Source: CAYTPE01 sp964439885 (GTDB lineage Bacteria > Patescibacteriota > Patescibacteriia > Magasanikbacterales > GWA2-37-8). From it: a stretch of DNA of 12,883 bases. The notes below the pieces were generated by a model. It did no database searches. It saw only the letters and a list, made by a program, of their open reading frames with translations, and was not told the origin of the DNA. Shown one piece after another: positions 5,972-12,857 of this stretch. The stretch spans positions 1-12,883 of the forward strand of contig CAYTPE010000031.1 in assembly GCA_964439885.1 (NCBI GenBank), read 5' to 3'. How positions within the stretch are numbered: the stretch's first letter is position 1; every line of letters starts with the position of its first letter. A program made the translations under genes and the position numbers.

Positions 5972-7450
5972 CTACTGCAGCTTTGCAAGGGCGGCTTGCA
6001 TTCTGGCTAAACTTTCTTCTTTCCCCAATACTTCCGCAATCTCGTAGGGACCTGGTGAATTTTGCTGACCAGAGAGCGAAACACGCAGCGGCCATAGCAC
6101 CGAGCCGGTCTGGTAGCCTTTTTCTTTGATCCACCCCCCTACTTTGGCTTCAAGATTCGCTTTTGTCCAATCCGAAACGCCGGAAAGAAATTCTTTGAGC
6201 TCAGGTAAAATTTTCTGCACTTCCTCAAGCGTACCTTTACGCCAGACAAGAAGATCTTTGGGGTAATCTGGAAGTTCAAAAACAAATTTAATTGCTTCGG
6301 GCAATTCTGAAAGTGTTGTAATGCGTTCTTTTTCCAGAGCCACGACATTCGCCATTCTTAATTCTTCATTCTTAATTCTTACTTCATCAGCTAAACCAGA
6401 TTGAACAAGCCGTGGCGCAGCCGCATGTAAAAATTCTAAGCTTGATAACTTCTTAATATACTCTTTATTAAACCAATTCAACTTCTCAATATTAAACACC
6501 GCGCCAGCTTTGCTAACTTTTTCCAAACTAAAATCTTTTACCAATTCATCAAGTGAGTATAATTCTTTTTCTGTTCCTGGATTCCATCCGAGAAACGCAA
6601 CAAAGTTAACGAGCGCCTCGGGCAAATATCCTTTCGCTTCGTAATCAGATACCGCCACATCACCCTGGCGTTTACTGAGCTTGGATTTATCGGGGTTCAA
6701 GAGGAGCGGTAAATGCCCGAACTGCGGCGCTTGCCAGCCAAAACAGGCATAGAGCTGCAGATGCTTGGCCAGGCTACTCACCCATTCATCACCACGCGTG
6801 ACGTGCGTAATCTCCATGCTGTGGTCATCCACCACCGATGCGAGGTGATAGGTAGGGAAACCATCCGACTTCATGATAATAAAATCTTCTTGCAGTTCGT
6901 TTTTAAAACGAATTTCACCACGAATCATATCTGTCGCTATCGTTTCGCCGCTCTTGGGCATACGCAAACGAACGACTGGTTTTTCGCCCGACGAAATTCG
7001 CTGTTTTGCTTCTGACGGGTCAATTTTGGAGCAGAGCCCATCATACCCGGTAGGCATTTTGTGTGCTTGCTGACGTTCACGCAGCTCAGTGAGACGCTCG
7101 GAAGTGCAAAAACAATAGTATGCTTTGTCTTCGTCCAAAAGCTGCTCTACATACTTTTTATAAATCTCTAAACGCTCTGACTGGATGTATGGCCCTTTGT
7201 CACCCTTCTGCACTACTTTTTCACCTTCGAGCAGTACGCCCTCGTCCGGCACAATACCTGCCCAATATAAAGATTTTAAAATATTTTCAATGCCGCCTTC
7301 GACGAAGCGTTCCTGATCAGTATCTTCTATGCGCAACAATTTTTGTCCGCCATTTTGTTTGGCATCGAGTTAGGCTTTCATAGCGGTGCGAAGACCGCCG
7401 ACGTGGAGGAAACCGGTTGGGCTAGGTGCAAAGCGAGTTCGGATAGTCAT
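5972..7450 (-). CDS. gltX: Glutamyl-tRNA synthetase, interrupted by an in-frame TAA
   Basis: Class I synthetase charging tRNA-Glu (and perhaps tRNA-Gln) in the cytoplasm; 492 sense positions, normal length. From ATG 7450: MTIRTRFAPSPTGFLHVGGLRTA with the HIGH-type motif (HVGG, 16-19), then codon 27 is TAA (7370-7372), then LLRIEDTDQERF, a GYDG region, TRGDEW, and the KMSKS-type KLSKR (257-261). The stop falls where the family has Trp or Tyr; flanking aromatic positions are Lys25 and Asp29. Re-start at TTG 7339 would lose the HIGH motif and be inactive. A 7-nt repeat encodes an insert, RIKNEELRMA, at 358-367. Final stop TAG. The start is 2 nt after the preceding gene; last gene of the thpR operon. 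Gene identity is certain; its integrity is not. Confidence 0.92.
6354..6381. repeat. Heptanucleotide repeat (ATTCTTN x4) inside gltX
   Basis: Four tandem 7-mers (ATTCTTA, ATTCTTC, ATTCTTA, ATTCTTA). In the gltX frame they encode the KNEELRM-like insert near residues 358-367, between the catalytic core and the anticodon-binding region, without breaking the frame. Confidence 0.75.
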
Positions 7451-7452
7451 AA

Positions 7453-8079
7453 TTATTTATTTTTATATCGATCAAATTCTTCTTTAAGAAAAACTAAATT
7501 TTCCCATACCACAATTCCTCTTTCTAATTGTTGTGCACGAATATATGGTTCGATAACATGCCAAAGATCTTCCATTTGAAGCGCAAAGTTATCGTAAATC
7601 ATTTTCAGATTAATTTTTTTATATTTATGTAACAAACCAATACTTTCGAGCAAAGATAAAACAGTCACCAATCGAAATGCAATTTCATCATCAAACCTTT
7701 CGCTTAACTCTTTAATTTTATTATTATTAGCTTTTAAAGCACGGTCCATTTCCAACCACAATGGATTCTCTTGCTTTTTTTCTTCATGAAAATTTTTAAG
7801 AACAAATCCTATATCCTTTAGAGTTTGTGTTTCGTTAAGTTTTTCAATATAACTTATAGCCCGCTCAGTTTTATCTTTTTCATCCGTATACCAAAAACTT
7901 CTTATAGCATACAAACCTGTAACAATTGCTATAAAGGTGAGCAGTCCATCAAAAACAGCTGAAAAAAAATCAGGACCATGCTCACGGGATAATAAAGAAA
8001 GAATTAAAAGAAAAAATATTACAGCTGATAAAAACCAACCACCAAAAAAAGTTAATATCTGGTGTTTAGTAGAAGCCAT
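7453..8079 (-). CDS. Two-helix membrane protein of unknown function (DUF4760-like?)
   Basis: 208 residues. The N-terminus has two hydrophobic helices (about 9-30, ILTFFGGWFLSAVIFFLLIL, and 40-62, FSAVFDGLLTFIAIVTGLYAI), followed by a soluble, charged, mostly helical C-terminal region with FVLKNFHEE, SERFDDEIAFRLVTVLSLLESIGLL and a run ending in FDRYKNK. The architecture (short membrane anchor, then a domain tracking a small fold-back of helices around 'LLE.iG') recalls DUF4760-type proteins, but this is only an impression. Codon use is clearly richer in A/T than in the flanking genes, suggesting recent acquisition. It overlaps the end of the glycosyltransferase gene by 28 nt and ends 2 nt before gltX, so it is co-transcribed. 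No function can be given. Confidence 0.75.
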   Translation of the reverse strand: MASTKHQILTFFGGWFLSAVIFFLLILSLLSREHGPDFFSAVFDGLLTFIAIVTGLYAIRSFWYTDEKDKTERAISYIEKLNETQTLKDIGFVLKNFHEEKKQENPLWLEMDRALKANNNKIKELSERFDDEIAFRLVTVLSLLESIGLLHKYKKINLKMIYDNFALQMEDLWHVIEPYIRAQQLERGIVVWENLVFLKEEFDRYKNK

Positions 8080-8879
8080 ATAAATTTAAAGGTCGCATTC
8101 AAAATCCTTCCAATCCGCTGGGGTTGGCGGACCAAACGGTACAGCCATTCTAGCCCAATTTTCCGCATAAGTAAAGGTGCGCGGGGTACAGTACCGGAGA
8201 TATATTCAAACGACCCGCCCACCCCCATCGCCACCTTCACGCTCGGCATATGCACTAGGTTTTCATAGATCCACTTCTCTTGTTTGCCCATGCCGAAAGC
8301 GACGAAGAGGATGTCTGGCTTTGCTTGGTTGATTTTTTCGACAAGGCCATCGTTCTCAGCTTTATTCAAATTTAAACCAGAGTCATTATTAAATTGCTGA
8401 ATTGTTACATTGTTAATTGATTGAAAATTAGATATTGAAAATTGGAAATTCTCACTTATGGCAACCCCCGCATCACACCCCACAATCTTCAGCTTCGGAA
8501 ACATTGTCTGCAATCGCTCAGCCGTTTTGCGCACCACCTCATCACTGCCACTCCCGAGTAAAAAGACACTTCTCTCTTCCTGCTCCGCCAATCGACATAT
8601 TTCCACCAGCAAATCAACACCGGTCACCCGTTCAATTTTTAATTTTTCCTTTTTCGCTTTTAATTTAGCCGCAAGCAAGAGCCCAAACCCATCACACACA
8701 TTCACATCACCCTTATTCAGCACTTCTCGAAAGTAGAGGTCTTTCTGTGCCTTCACGATCATTTCCGGATTGGGTGTAAAAATCATGCGTTGGCCGGTAC
8801 CAGAAAAAAAACGCATAACGCGATCAAGTATTTCCTGCTTAGTATATGTACTTATATGTACTCCCAAAACATTTAGCAT
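8052..8879 (-). CDS. WecG/TagA/CpsF-family glycosyltransferase
   Basis: 275 residues. The family transfers N-acetylmannosamine-type sugars to a lipid-linked acceptor at the inner membrane face during surface polysaccharide or teichoic-acid-like synthesis. Visible: TPNPEM (35-40), VCDGFG with the proposed catalytic Asp (61-66), RVTGVDL (84-90), VFLLGSG (105-111), FVAFGMGKQEKW (192-203), GVGGSFEYISG.VPRAP (219-235) and GLEWLYRL..QP.R (242-255). A low-complexity insert at about 141-167 separates the usual two halves. The C-terminus is hydrophobic (FKFIWLLLN). ATG 8879 overlaps the thpR stop by 7 nt and the 3' end overlaps the next gene by 28 nt, so translation is probably coupled. Exact donor and acceptor sugars cannot be told. 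Confidence 0.93.
   Translation of the reverse strand: MLNVLGVHISTYTKQEILDRVMRFFSGTGQRMIFTPNPEMIVKAQKDLYFREVLNKGDVNVCDGFGLLLAAKLKAKKEKLKIERVTGVDLLVEICRLAEQEERSVFLLGSGSDEVVRKTAERLQTMFPKLKIVGCDAGVAISENFQFSISNFQSINNVTIQQFNNDSGLNLNKAENDGLVEKINQAKPDILFVAFGMGKQEKWIYENLVHMPSVKVAMGVGGSFEYISGTVPRAPLLMRKIGLEWLYRLVRQPQRIGRILNATFKFIWLLLNTRY
8379..8459. repeat. AT-rich micro-repeat insertion inside the glycosyltransferase gene
   Basis: About 80 nt made of two degenerate short-repeat types, minus strand CAATTTTCAATAT/CTAATTTTCAAT and AACAATGTAACAATT, translated in frame as NFQFSISNFQ...VTIQQFNN. Homologous proteins pass directly from the cofactor-like loop to the ...INQAKPDILFVAFG strand, so this is extra sequence. 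Confidence 0.65.
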
Positions 8880-9433
8880 AATGAAAAACGCTCCAGAATA
8901 GCATATACGGAGCCCGCTCGTGTGAGCGTGCTCTGCATCAAAACAATGGTATCAATATGCCACTGAACTGGTTTAACCTGTAGAGCACGCATGTGCGCAA
9001 AAGTTTCTGCTGGCAAGCGCTCTTGAGCGACTCTCCCGATTGTAATATGCGGGCGCCATTCTTTGTAATCAGCAGTCAGCCCGTGTAGATGAAGTTCTTC
9101 GTGCATTGACTGTTGTAGCCGCATTGCTCCGTCCCCGTGCTGGGCAACCTCGCATACCAGAGCCGCCCCTCGATGCGCACTCCCAAAATGAGTGAGGCTG
9201 CCGAGCGAGCATGCGAAAGGAGGCGCCCTTTTCGTCTGATATTCTATAATACTTTTTATTTTTTCTATAGAAACAGCATCGCGTTCACCAAAAAACTCAA
9301 GGGTAACATGCCATGAGCTGGGAAGCGTTGGTCGGAGTGCTTGTGGTGGGACGCTCTTCTCTACCTGTTTGTACACACGATTCAGCTCCTGCGTAACCTC
9401 GACTGAAGGTAAAAAAGCGCTAAAAATACGCAT
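8873..9433 (-). CDS. thpR: RNA 2',3'-cyclic phosphodiesterase (2H family)
   Basis: 186 residues, normal for the LigT/ThpR group. It hydrolyses 2',3'-cyclic phosphates at RNA ends (the in vitro 2'-5' ligase activity gives the older name). The two catalytic HxTx motifs are both intact: HVTL (H42, T44, within WHVTLEFFG) and HITI (H129, T131, within RPHITIGR). The start MRIFSAFLP is the family's typical first strand. It is the first gene of a minus-strand unit and overlaps the glycosyltransferase start by 7 nt. An extended -10 promoter lies 10 nt upstream of ATG 9433, leaving a leader of a few nt at most. Its link with envelope and tRNA-synthetase genes looks like genome compaction, not a pathway. 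Confidence 0.93.
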   Translation of the reverse strand: MRIFSAFLPSVEVTQELNRVYKQVEKSVPPQALRPTLPSSWHVTLEFFGERDAVSIEKIKSIIEYQTKRAPPFACSLGSLTHFGSAHRGAALVCEVAQHGDGAMRLQQSMHEELHLHGLTADYKEWRPHITIGRVAQERLPAETFAHMRALQVKPVQWHIDTIVLMQSTLTRAGSVYAILERFSLC

Positions 9434-9443
9434 AGTTTAGCTC

Positions 9444-9452
9444 ATTATACCA
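9444..9452 (-). promoter_or_regulatory. Promoter of the thpR operon
   Basis: Extended -10 TGG-TATAAT on the minus strand, 10 nt before ATG 9433. No good -35 at 16-18 nt. It lies 3-4 bp from the -35 of the divergent clpB promoter, so the two polymerase sites must overlap. Confidence 0.55.
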
Positions 9453-9455
9453 CAG

Positions 9456-9483
9456 TTGACAAAACTTTCTAGTCTGATATACT
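9456..9483 (+). promoter_or_regulatory. clpB promoter
   Basis: TTGACA (9456-9461), 16-nt spacer, TATACT (9478-9483) preceded by TGA, i.e. an extended -10. This is the closest match to the sigma-70 consensus in the window. Transcription should start near 9490, inside the left arm of the CIRCE-like operator, leaving a leader of about 125 nt. Confidence 0.75.
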
Positions 9484-9487
9484 AGAT

Positions 9488-9514
9488 TTATCACTCTAAC
9501 AATGAGAGTGATAA
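9488..9514 (+). promoter_or_regulatory. CIRCE-like HrcA operator
   Basis: Perfect inverted repeat TTATCACTC-N9-GAGTGATAA. The CIRCE consensus bound by the heat-shock repressor HrcA is TTAGCACTC-N9-GAGTGCTAA: same arm length and spacer, with a single symmetrical substitution per arm (G to T, C to A). It begins 5 nt after the clpB -10, where a bound repressor would block initiation. Confidence 0.85.
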
Positions 9515-9566
9515 GTACCTCTCTCTCCGCTCCCCGCCCTAGGTGGGTCAGTCGGAATGACATCTG

Positions 9567-9575
9567 TGGTACAAT
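9567..9575 (+). promoter_or_regulatory. Possible second clpB promoter
   Basis: TGG-TACAAT resembles an extended -10 and lies 39 nt before ATG 9615, downstream of the operator, so it could give HrcA-independent expression. No -35 is recognisable, so this is weak. Confidence 0.25.
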
Positions 9576-9614
9576 ACTTAGACATTAGCAATTTGGTATT
9601 TGTCATTTTCAACT

Positions 9615-12281
9615 ATGTTTCCTCAAAACTTTACACACAAATCACAAGAGGCCATCCAAAACGCAGCCACCATCGCGAATGAACACGGACAGCCACAGGT
9701 GGAGCCACCGCACCTGTTTTTGGCACTCCTCGAAGACGTCGACGGCGTGGTGGTGAGCGTATTGCAAAAATTGAATGCGAACATTGACGATATTGAACGC
9801 GGCATTCACCAACTGGTAGACACGCTCCCCCGTGACGCTTCCATGTCTCGCAGTGCTACTGGACAAATCATGCTTGGTCCGGCTATGGTTCATATTTTTC
9901 AAAATGCCGTGGACGAAGCAAAAAAGATGGGTGACGAATATATCAGCGTTGAGCACCTTTTGCTCGCACTACTGGCGAACCGTAATCCCATTAGTGACTT
10001 ACTTGTTTCGCACGGGATAAATTACGATGCGGCGCTCACCAGCTTGGCGAGTATTCGCGGCAACCAAAAGGTGGATTCCCCCGAACCAGAGAGTAAATAC
10101 AATTCGCTTCAGAAATACGGACGCAACCTTACCGATCTCGCGCGCAAAGAAAAAATTGACCCCGTGGTTGGCCGCGACGATGAAATTCGTCGTGTGATGC
10201 AAATCCTGACCCGTCGTACCAAAAATAATCCCGTTTTGATTGGAGAGCCGGGCACCGGTAAAACCGCGGTTGTGGAAGGCCTGGCGCAGCGCATCGTGAA
10301 CGGCGATGTGCCCGATTCATTGCGCGATAAAGAAGTGGTAGCACTTGACCTTGGTTCGCTCATTGCCGGAACCAAATTTCGCGGTGAATTCGAAGAGCGT
10401 CTCAAAGCCGTGCTCAAAGAAATCAACAGCAGCGCGGGTAAAATTATACTCTTCATCGACGAACTCCATACACTCGTCGGTGCCGGCGGCTCAGAAGGGG
10501 CCATCGACGCGAGCAATATGCTCAAACCCATGCTCGCACGCGGCGAACTGCACACTATTGGCGCCACCACGCTGAAGGAATATCAAAAGTATATCGAAAA
10601 AGACGCCGCGCTGGAGCGACGTTTCCAACCAGTCATGGTCATCGAACCGGTCACTGACGATGCGATCGCCATACTCCGCGGTATCAAAGAAAAATACGAA
10701 GTGCACCACGGTGTCCGTATTACCGATGCGGCGATTATCGCGGCTGTTAAGCTGTCTGAGCGTTATATTACGGATCGATTCTTGCCCGATAAAGCGATCG
10801 ACCTCATCGATGAGGCGGCTTCAGCCTTACGTTTACAGATCAATTCTATGCCGGAAGAGCTCGATAAGATGAAACGGCAAGTTACCAAACTCGAAATTGA
10901 AAAACGAGCCCTTAAAAAAGAAAATGATGACGATTCCAAAGAGCGTCTGGCCAAAGTAGAAAAAGAAATTGCTGATATTGAAGAAAAAAGTTTAGGTTTG
11001 GAAGGTAAATGGAAAAATGAAAAAGAAACGATTGCTAAAATTCACAAATACAAAAAAGAAATTGACCGTTTGAAGCAACAAGCGGAAATTGAAGAACGTC
11101 GCGGCGACTTGCAAAAAGTGGCCGAGATTCGCTATGGTCGCATTCCTGACCTGCAGCGTTCAATGCGCGAAGACGAACTGCGCCTCGCGGTAATGCAGAA
11201 AGAACACGGTATACTCAAAGAGGAAGTCACCGAAGAAGATGTGGCAAACGTGGTAGCGCGGTGGACGGGTATCCCGGTGAAAAAGATGCTCACTACCGAA
11301 AGCGACAAGCTGACGAACATGGAAGCAGAGCTCGCGCGTCGTGTGGTGGGGCAAGAAGAAGCCATCAAAGCGGTGGCCAATGCGATTCGACGTTCGCGGG
11401 CGGGAGTGAATGAACCGAACCGTCCGATCGGCTCCTTTATCTTCCTCGGACCTACCGGCGTCGGCAAAACCGAACTTGCCAAATCTCTCGCCGAATTTAT
11501 GTTCGACAAAGAAGACGCCTTGGTGCGAGTGGATATGAGTGAATATATGGAAAAGCACAGTGTATCCAAGATTATTGGTTCACCTCCCGGATACGTAGGA
11601 TTTGAAGAAGGTGGCCAGCTCACCGAAATTATTCGTCGCAAACCGTACGCGGTTGTCTTGTTCGATGAAATTGAAAAGGCCCATCCGGACGTATTCAATA
11701 TACTGCTCCAAATTCTGGATGACGGGCACATTACCGATGCCAAAGGTAGAAAAGTCAACTTCAAAAACACCGTGATTGTGATGACGAGCAACGTTGGTAG
11801 TCAAATGATATTGAATCTGCGCAAAGGTGGTGGGCTTGGCTTCCATACGGGTCGCGATGATGAAAAAGAAAATGAAAAAAATATTCGCGATCGTGTGATG
11901 GATGAACTGCAGAAACACTTTAAGCCTGAATTTCTCAATCGCGTGGACGATATTATTATCTTCCATTCGCTGAGCGAAAAACAGATCGAGCACATTGTGG
12001 AATTGCAACTCAAGAAAATTTCCGAACGGCTTTCGGAAAAGAAAATCACCGTCACGGTGGACAACGCCGCCAAGAAAGTATTCGCCAAAGACGGTTACAA
12101 TCCTGACTACGGCGCTCGTCCGCTTAAACGCGCGCTGCAGACTGAACTACTCGATCCGCTGGCACTCGACTTGATTACCGGCAAAATTAAAGAAGGAGAA
12201 AACGTGAAAGTCAGCGCGAAAAAAGGAAAAATTATATTAGAAGTGAATGAAGTCAAACCCGAGCCGATAGCGACTGCCTGA
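9615..12281 (+). CDS. clpB: ATP-dependent chaperone ClpB
   Basis: Hexameric AAA+ disaggregase that pulls proteins out of aggregates with DnaK. 888 residues from ATG 9615. Order: Clp N-terminal repeat domain (about 1-145), first ATPase with Walker A GEPGTGKT (210-217), Walker B LFID E (about 279-283) and LERR arginine finger region, the long coiled M-domain (about 400-520) that marks ClpB rather than ClpC or ClpA, second ATPase with GPTGVGKT (612-619) and LFDE (D684, E685), and the sensor-2 GYNPDYGARPLKRA near the C-terminus. No ClpP-binding loop is evident. The frame stays open upstream to TTG 9600, but MFPQNFTHKSQEA fits the family start. It has its own promoter, a CIRCE-like operator and a terminator: a heat-inducible single gene. 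Confidence 0.97.
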   Translation: MFPQNFTHKSQEAIQNAATIANEHGQPQVEPPHLFLALLEDVDGVVVSVLQKLNANIDDIERGIHQLVDTLPRDASMSRSATGQIMLGPAMVHIFQNAVDEAKKMGDEYISVEHLLLALLANRNPISDLLVSHGINYDAALTSLASIRGNQKVDSPEPESKYNSLQKYGRNLTDLARKEKIDPVVGRDDEIRRVMQILTRRTKNNPVLIGEPGTGKTAVVEGLAQRIVNGDVPDSLRDKEVVALDLGSLIAGTKFRGEFEERLKAVLKEINSSAGKIILFIDELHTLVGAGGSEGAIDASNMLKPMLARGELHTIGATTLKEYQKYIEKDAALERRFQPVMVIEPVTDDAIAILRGIKEKYEVHHGVRITDAAIIAAVKLSERYITDRFLPDKAIDLIDEAASALRLQINSMPEELDKMKRQVTKLEIEKRALKKENDDDSKERLAKVEKEIADIEEKSLGLEGKWKNEKETIAKIHKYKKEIDRLKQQAEIEERRGDLQKVAEIRYGRIPDLQRSMREDELRLAVMQKEHGILKEEVTEEDVANVVARWTGIPVKKMLTTESDKLTNMEAELARRVVGQEEAIKAVANAIRRSRAGVNEPNRPIGSFIFLGPTGVGKTELAKSLAEFMFDKEDALVRVDMSEYMEKHSVSKIIGSPPGYVGFEEGGQLTEIIRRKPYAVVLFDEIEKAHPDVFNILLQILDDGHITDAKGRKVNFKNTVIVMTSNVGSQMILNLRKGGGLGFHTGRDDEKENEKNIRDRVMDELQKHFKPEFLNRVDDIIIFHSLSEKQIEHIVELQLKKISERLSEKKITVTVDNAAKKVFAKDGYNPDYGARPLKRALQTELLDPLALDLITGKIKEGENVKVSAKKGKIILEVNEVKPEPIATA

Positions 12282-12288
12282 TAGAGCC

Positions 12289-12318
12289 AAAAAACACCCG
12301 ACACGTCGGGTGTTTTTT
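12289..12318 (+). terminator. Rho-independent terminator of clpB
   Basis: Stem CACCCGA (12295-12301) / TCGGGTG (12306-12312) with a CACG loop, flanked by A6 (12289-12294) and T6 (12313-12318), starting 7 nt after the clpB stop. Confidence 0.92.
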
Positions 12319-12349
12319 GTTGTTTACTCTTTTGCTCACGGGTGAAGTA

Positions 12350-12358
12350 TGATATACT
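12350..12358 (+). promoter_or_regulatory. Promoter of the secreted lysozyme-like gene
   Basis: Extended -10 TGA-TATACT ends 7 nt before ATG 12366, again predicting a leaderless mRNA. A possible -35 TTGCTC (12332-12337) has only a 15-nt spacer. Confidence 0.55.
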
Positions 12359-12365
12359 AGTATCT

Positions 12366-12857
12366 ATGCACAAATTAGCCAAAAAAATCAGTGCCACACT
12401 TTTTATAGCGGGTCTTTTGTTGTCTTCACCACTATCAGCGACAGCTGACACGACATTCAACCCGTCCTATATTATTTCGGACGTCGAAATGCAGGATTAT
12501 ACCAGTTGGTCTCGGGACGATATCCAGCGTTTTTTGGATTCCAAAGGTAGCTATCTGCGTACCTATCAGGATTACGACGAGAACAATGCCTTCTTACCCG
12601 CGGCCGATATTATTTATAATGCCGCCCAAACGTATCACATCAACCCTAAATTTTTATTGGTCACTCTCCAAAAAGAACAAAGTTTGGTGACAGACGACTC
12701 CCCTACTGACCGACAACTTAATTGGGCGACTGGTTATGCCGTATGCGATGGATGTGATTTGAGTGATCCGAAAGTTACCAAATACAAAGGCTTCGGCAAG
12801 CAGGTAGCCGGAGCGGCTGGTAATATTCGTTGGTATTATAAAAACGAAGATAAATAG
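12366..12857 (+). CDS. Secreted lysozyme-like protein, probably cut short by an in-frame TAG
   Basis: 163 residues to the TAG. N-terminal signal peptide (MHKLAKKISATLFIAGLLLSSPLSATAD). Then a secreted domain I recognise as common in CPR genomes and resembling the lysozyme/transglycosylase fold: YIISD..M.DY, DIQRFLDSKG (52-61), INPKFLLVTLQKEQSL with a candidate catalytic Glu (E104), RQLNWATGYAVCDGC (C127, C130), and KYKGFGKQVAGAAGNIRWYY (139-158). Homologues as I recall them continue past this point. Here the frame after TAG (IVKKAKVP) stays open to the window end and reads like that continuation. ATG 12366 is chosen over the upstream GTG 12342 because of the signal peptide and the promoter 7 nt away. 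Enzymatic role is inferred, not shown. Confidence 0.78.
   Translation: MHKLAKKISATLFIAGLLLSSPLSATADTTFNPSYIISDVEMQDYTSWSRDDIQRFLDSKGSYLRTYQDYDENNAFLPAADIIYNAAQTYHINPKFLLVTLQKEQSLVTDDSPTDRQLNWATGYAVCDGCDLSDPKVTKYKGFGKQVAGAAGNIRWYYKNEDK

Noticed and set aside
5877..6134. N-terminal extension of the coiled-coil/M23 frame back to 6134
   Set aside because: It would run through the promoter, the terminator hairpin and the 3' end of gltX. A clear signal peptide starts at ATG 5876, right after the -10.
5893..6381. CRISPR array or MITE
   Set aside because: The repeats are 7-17 nt words without regular spacers, unique target duplications or long identical units.
5972..7339. gltX starting at TTG 7339
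   Set aside because: It would lack the ATP-binding HIGH motif, which is present in frame upstream before the TAA.
9600..9614. clpB starting at TTG 9600
   Set aside because: It adds five residues not typical of the family; ATG 9615 (MFPQNFTHK) fits better, although no Shine-Dalgarno decides between them.
10109..10570. Long minus-strand open frames inside clpB (also 11132-11791)
   Set aside because: They are shadows of the conserved ClpB frame, rich in Ser/Arg as expected of antisense translation.
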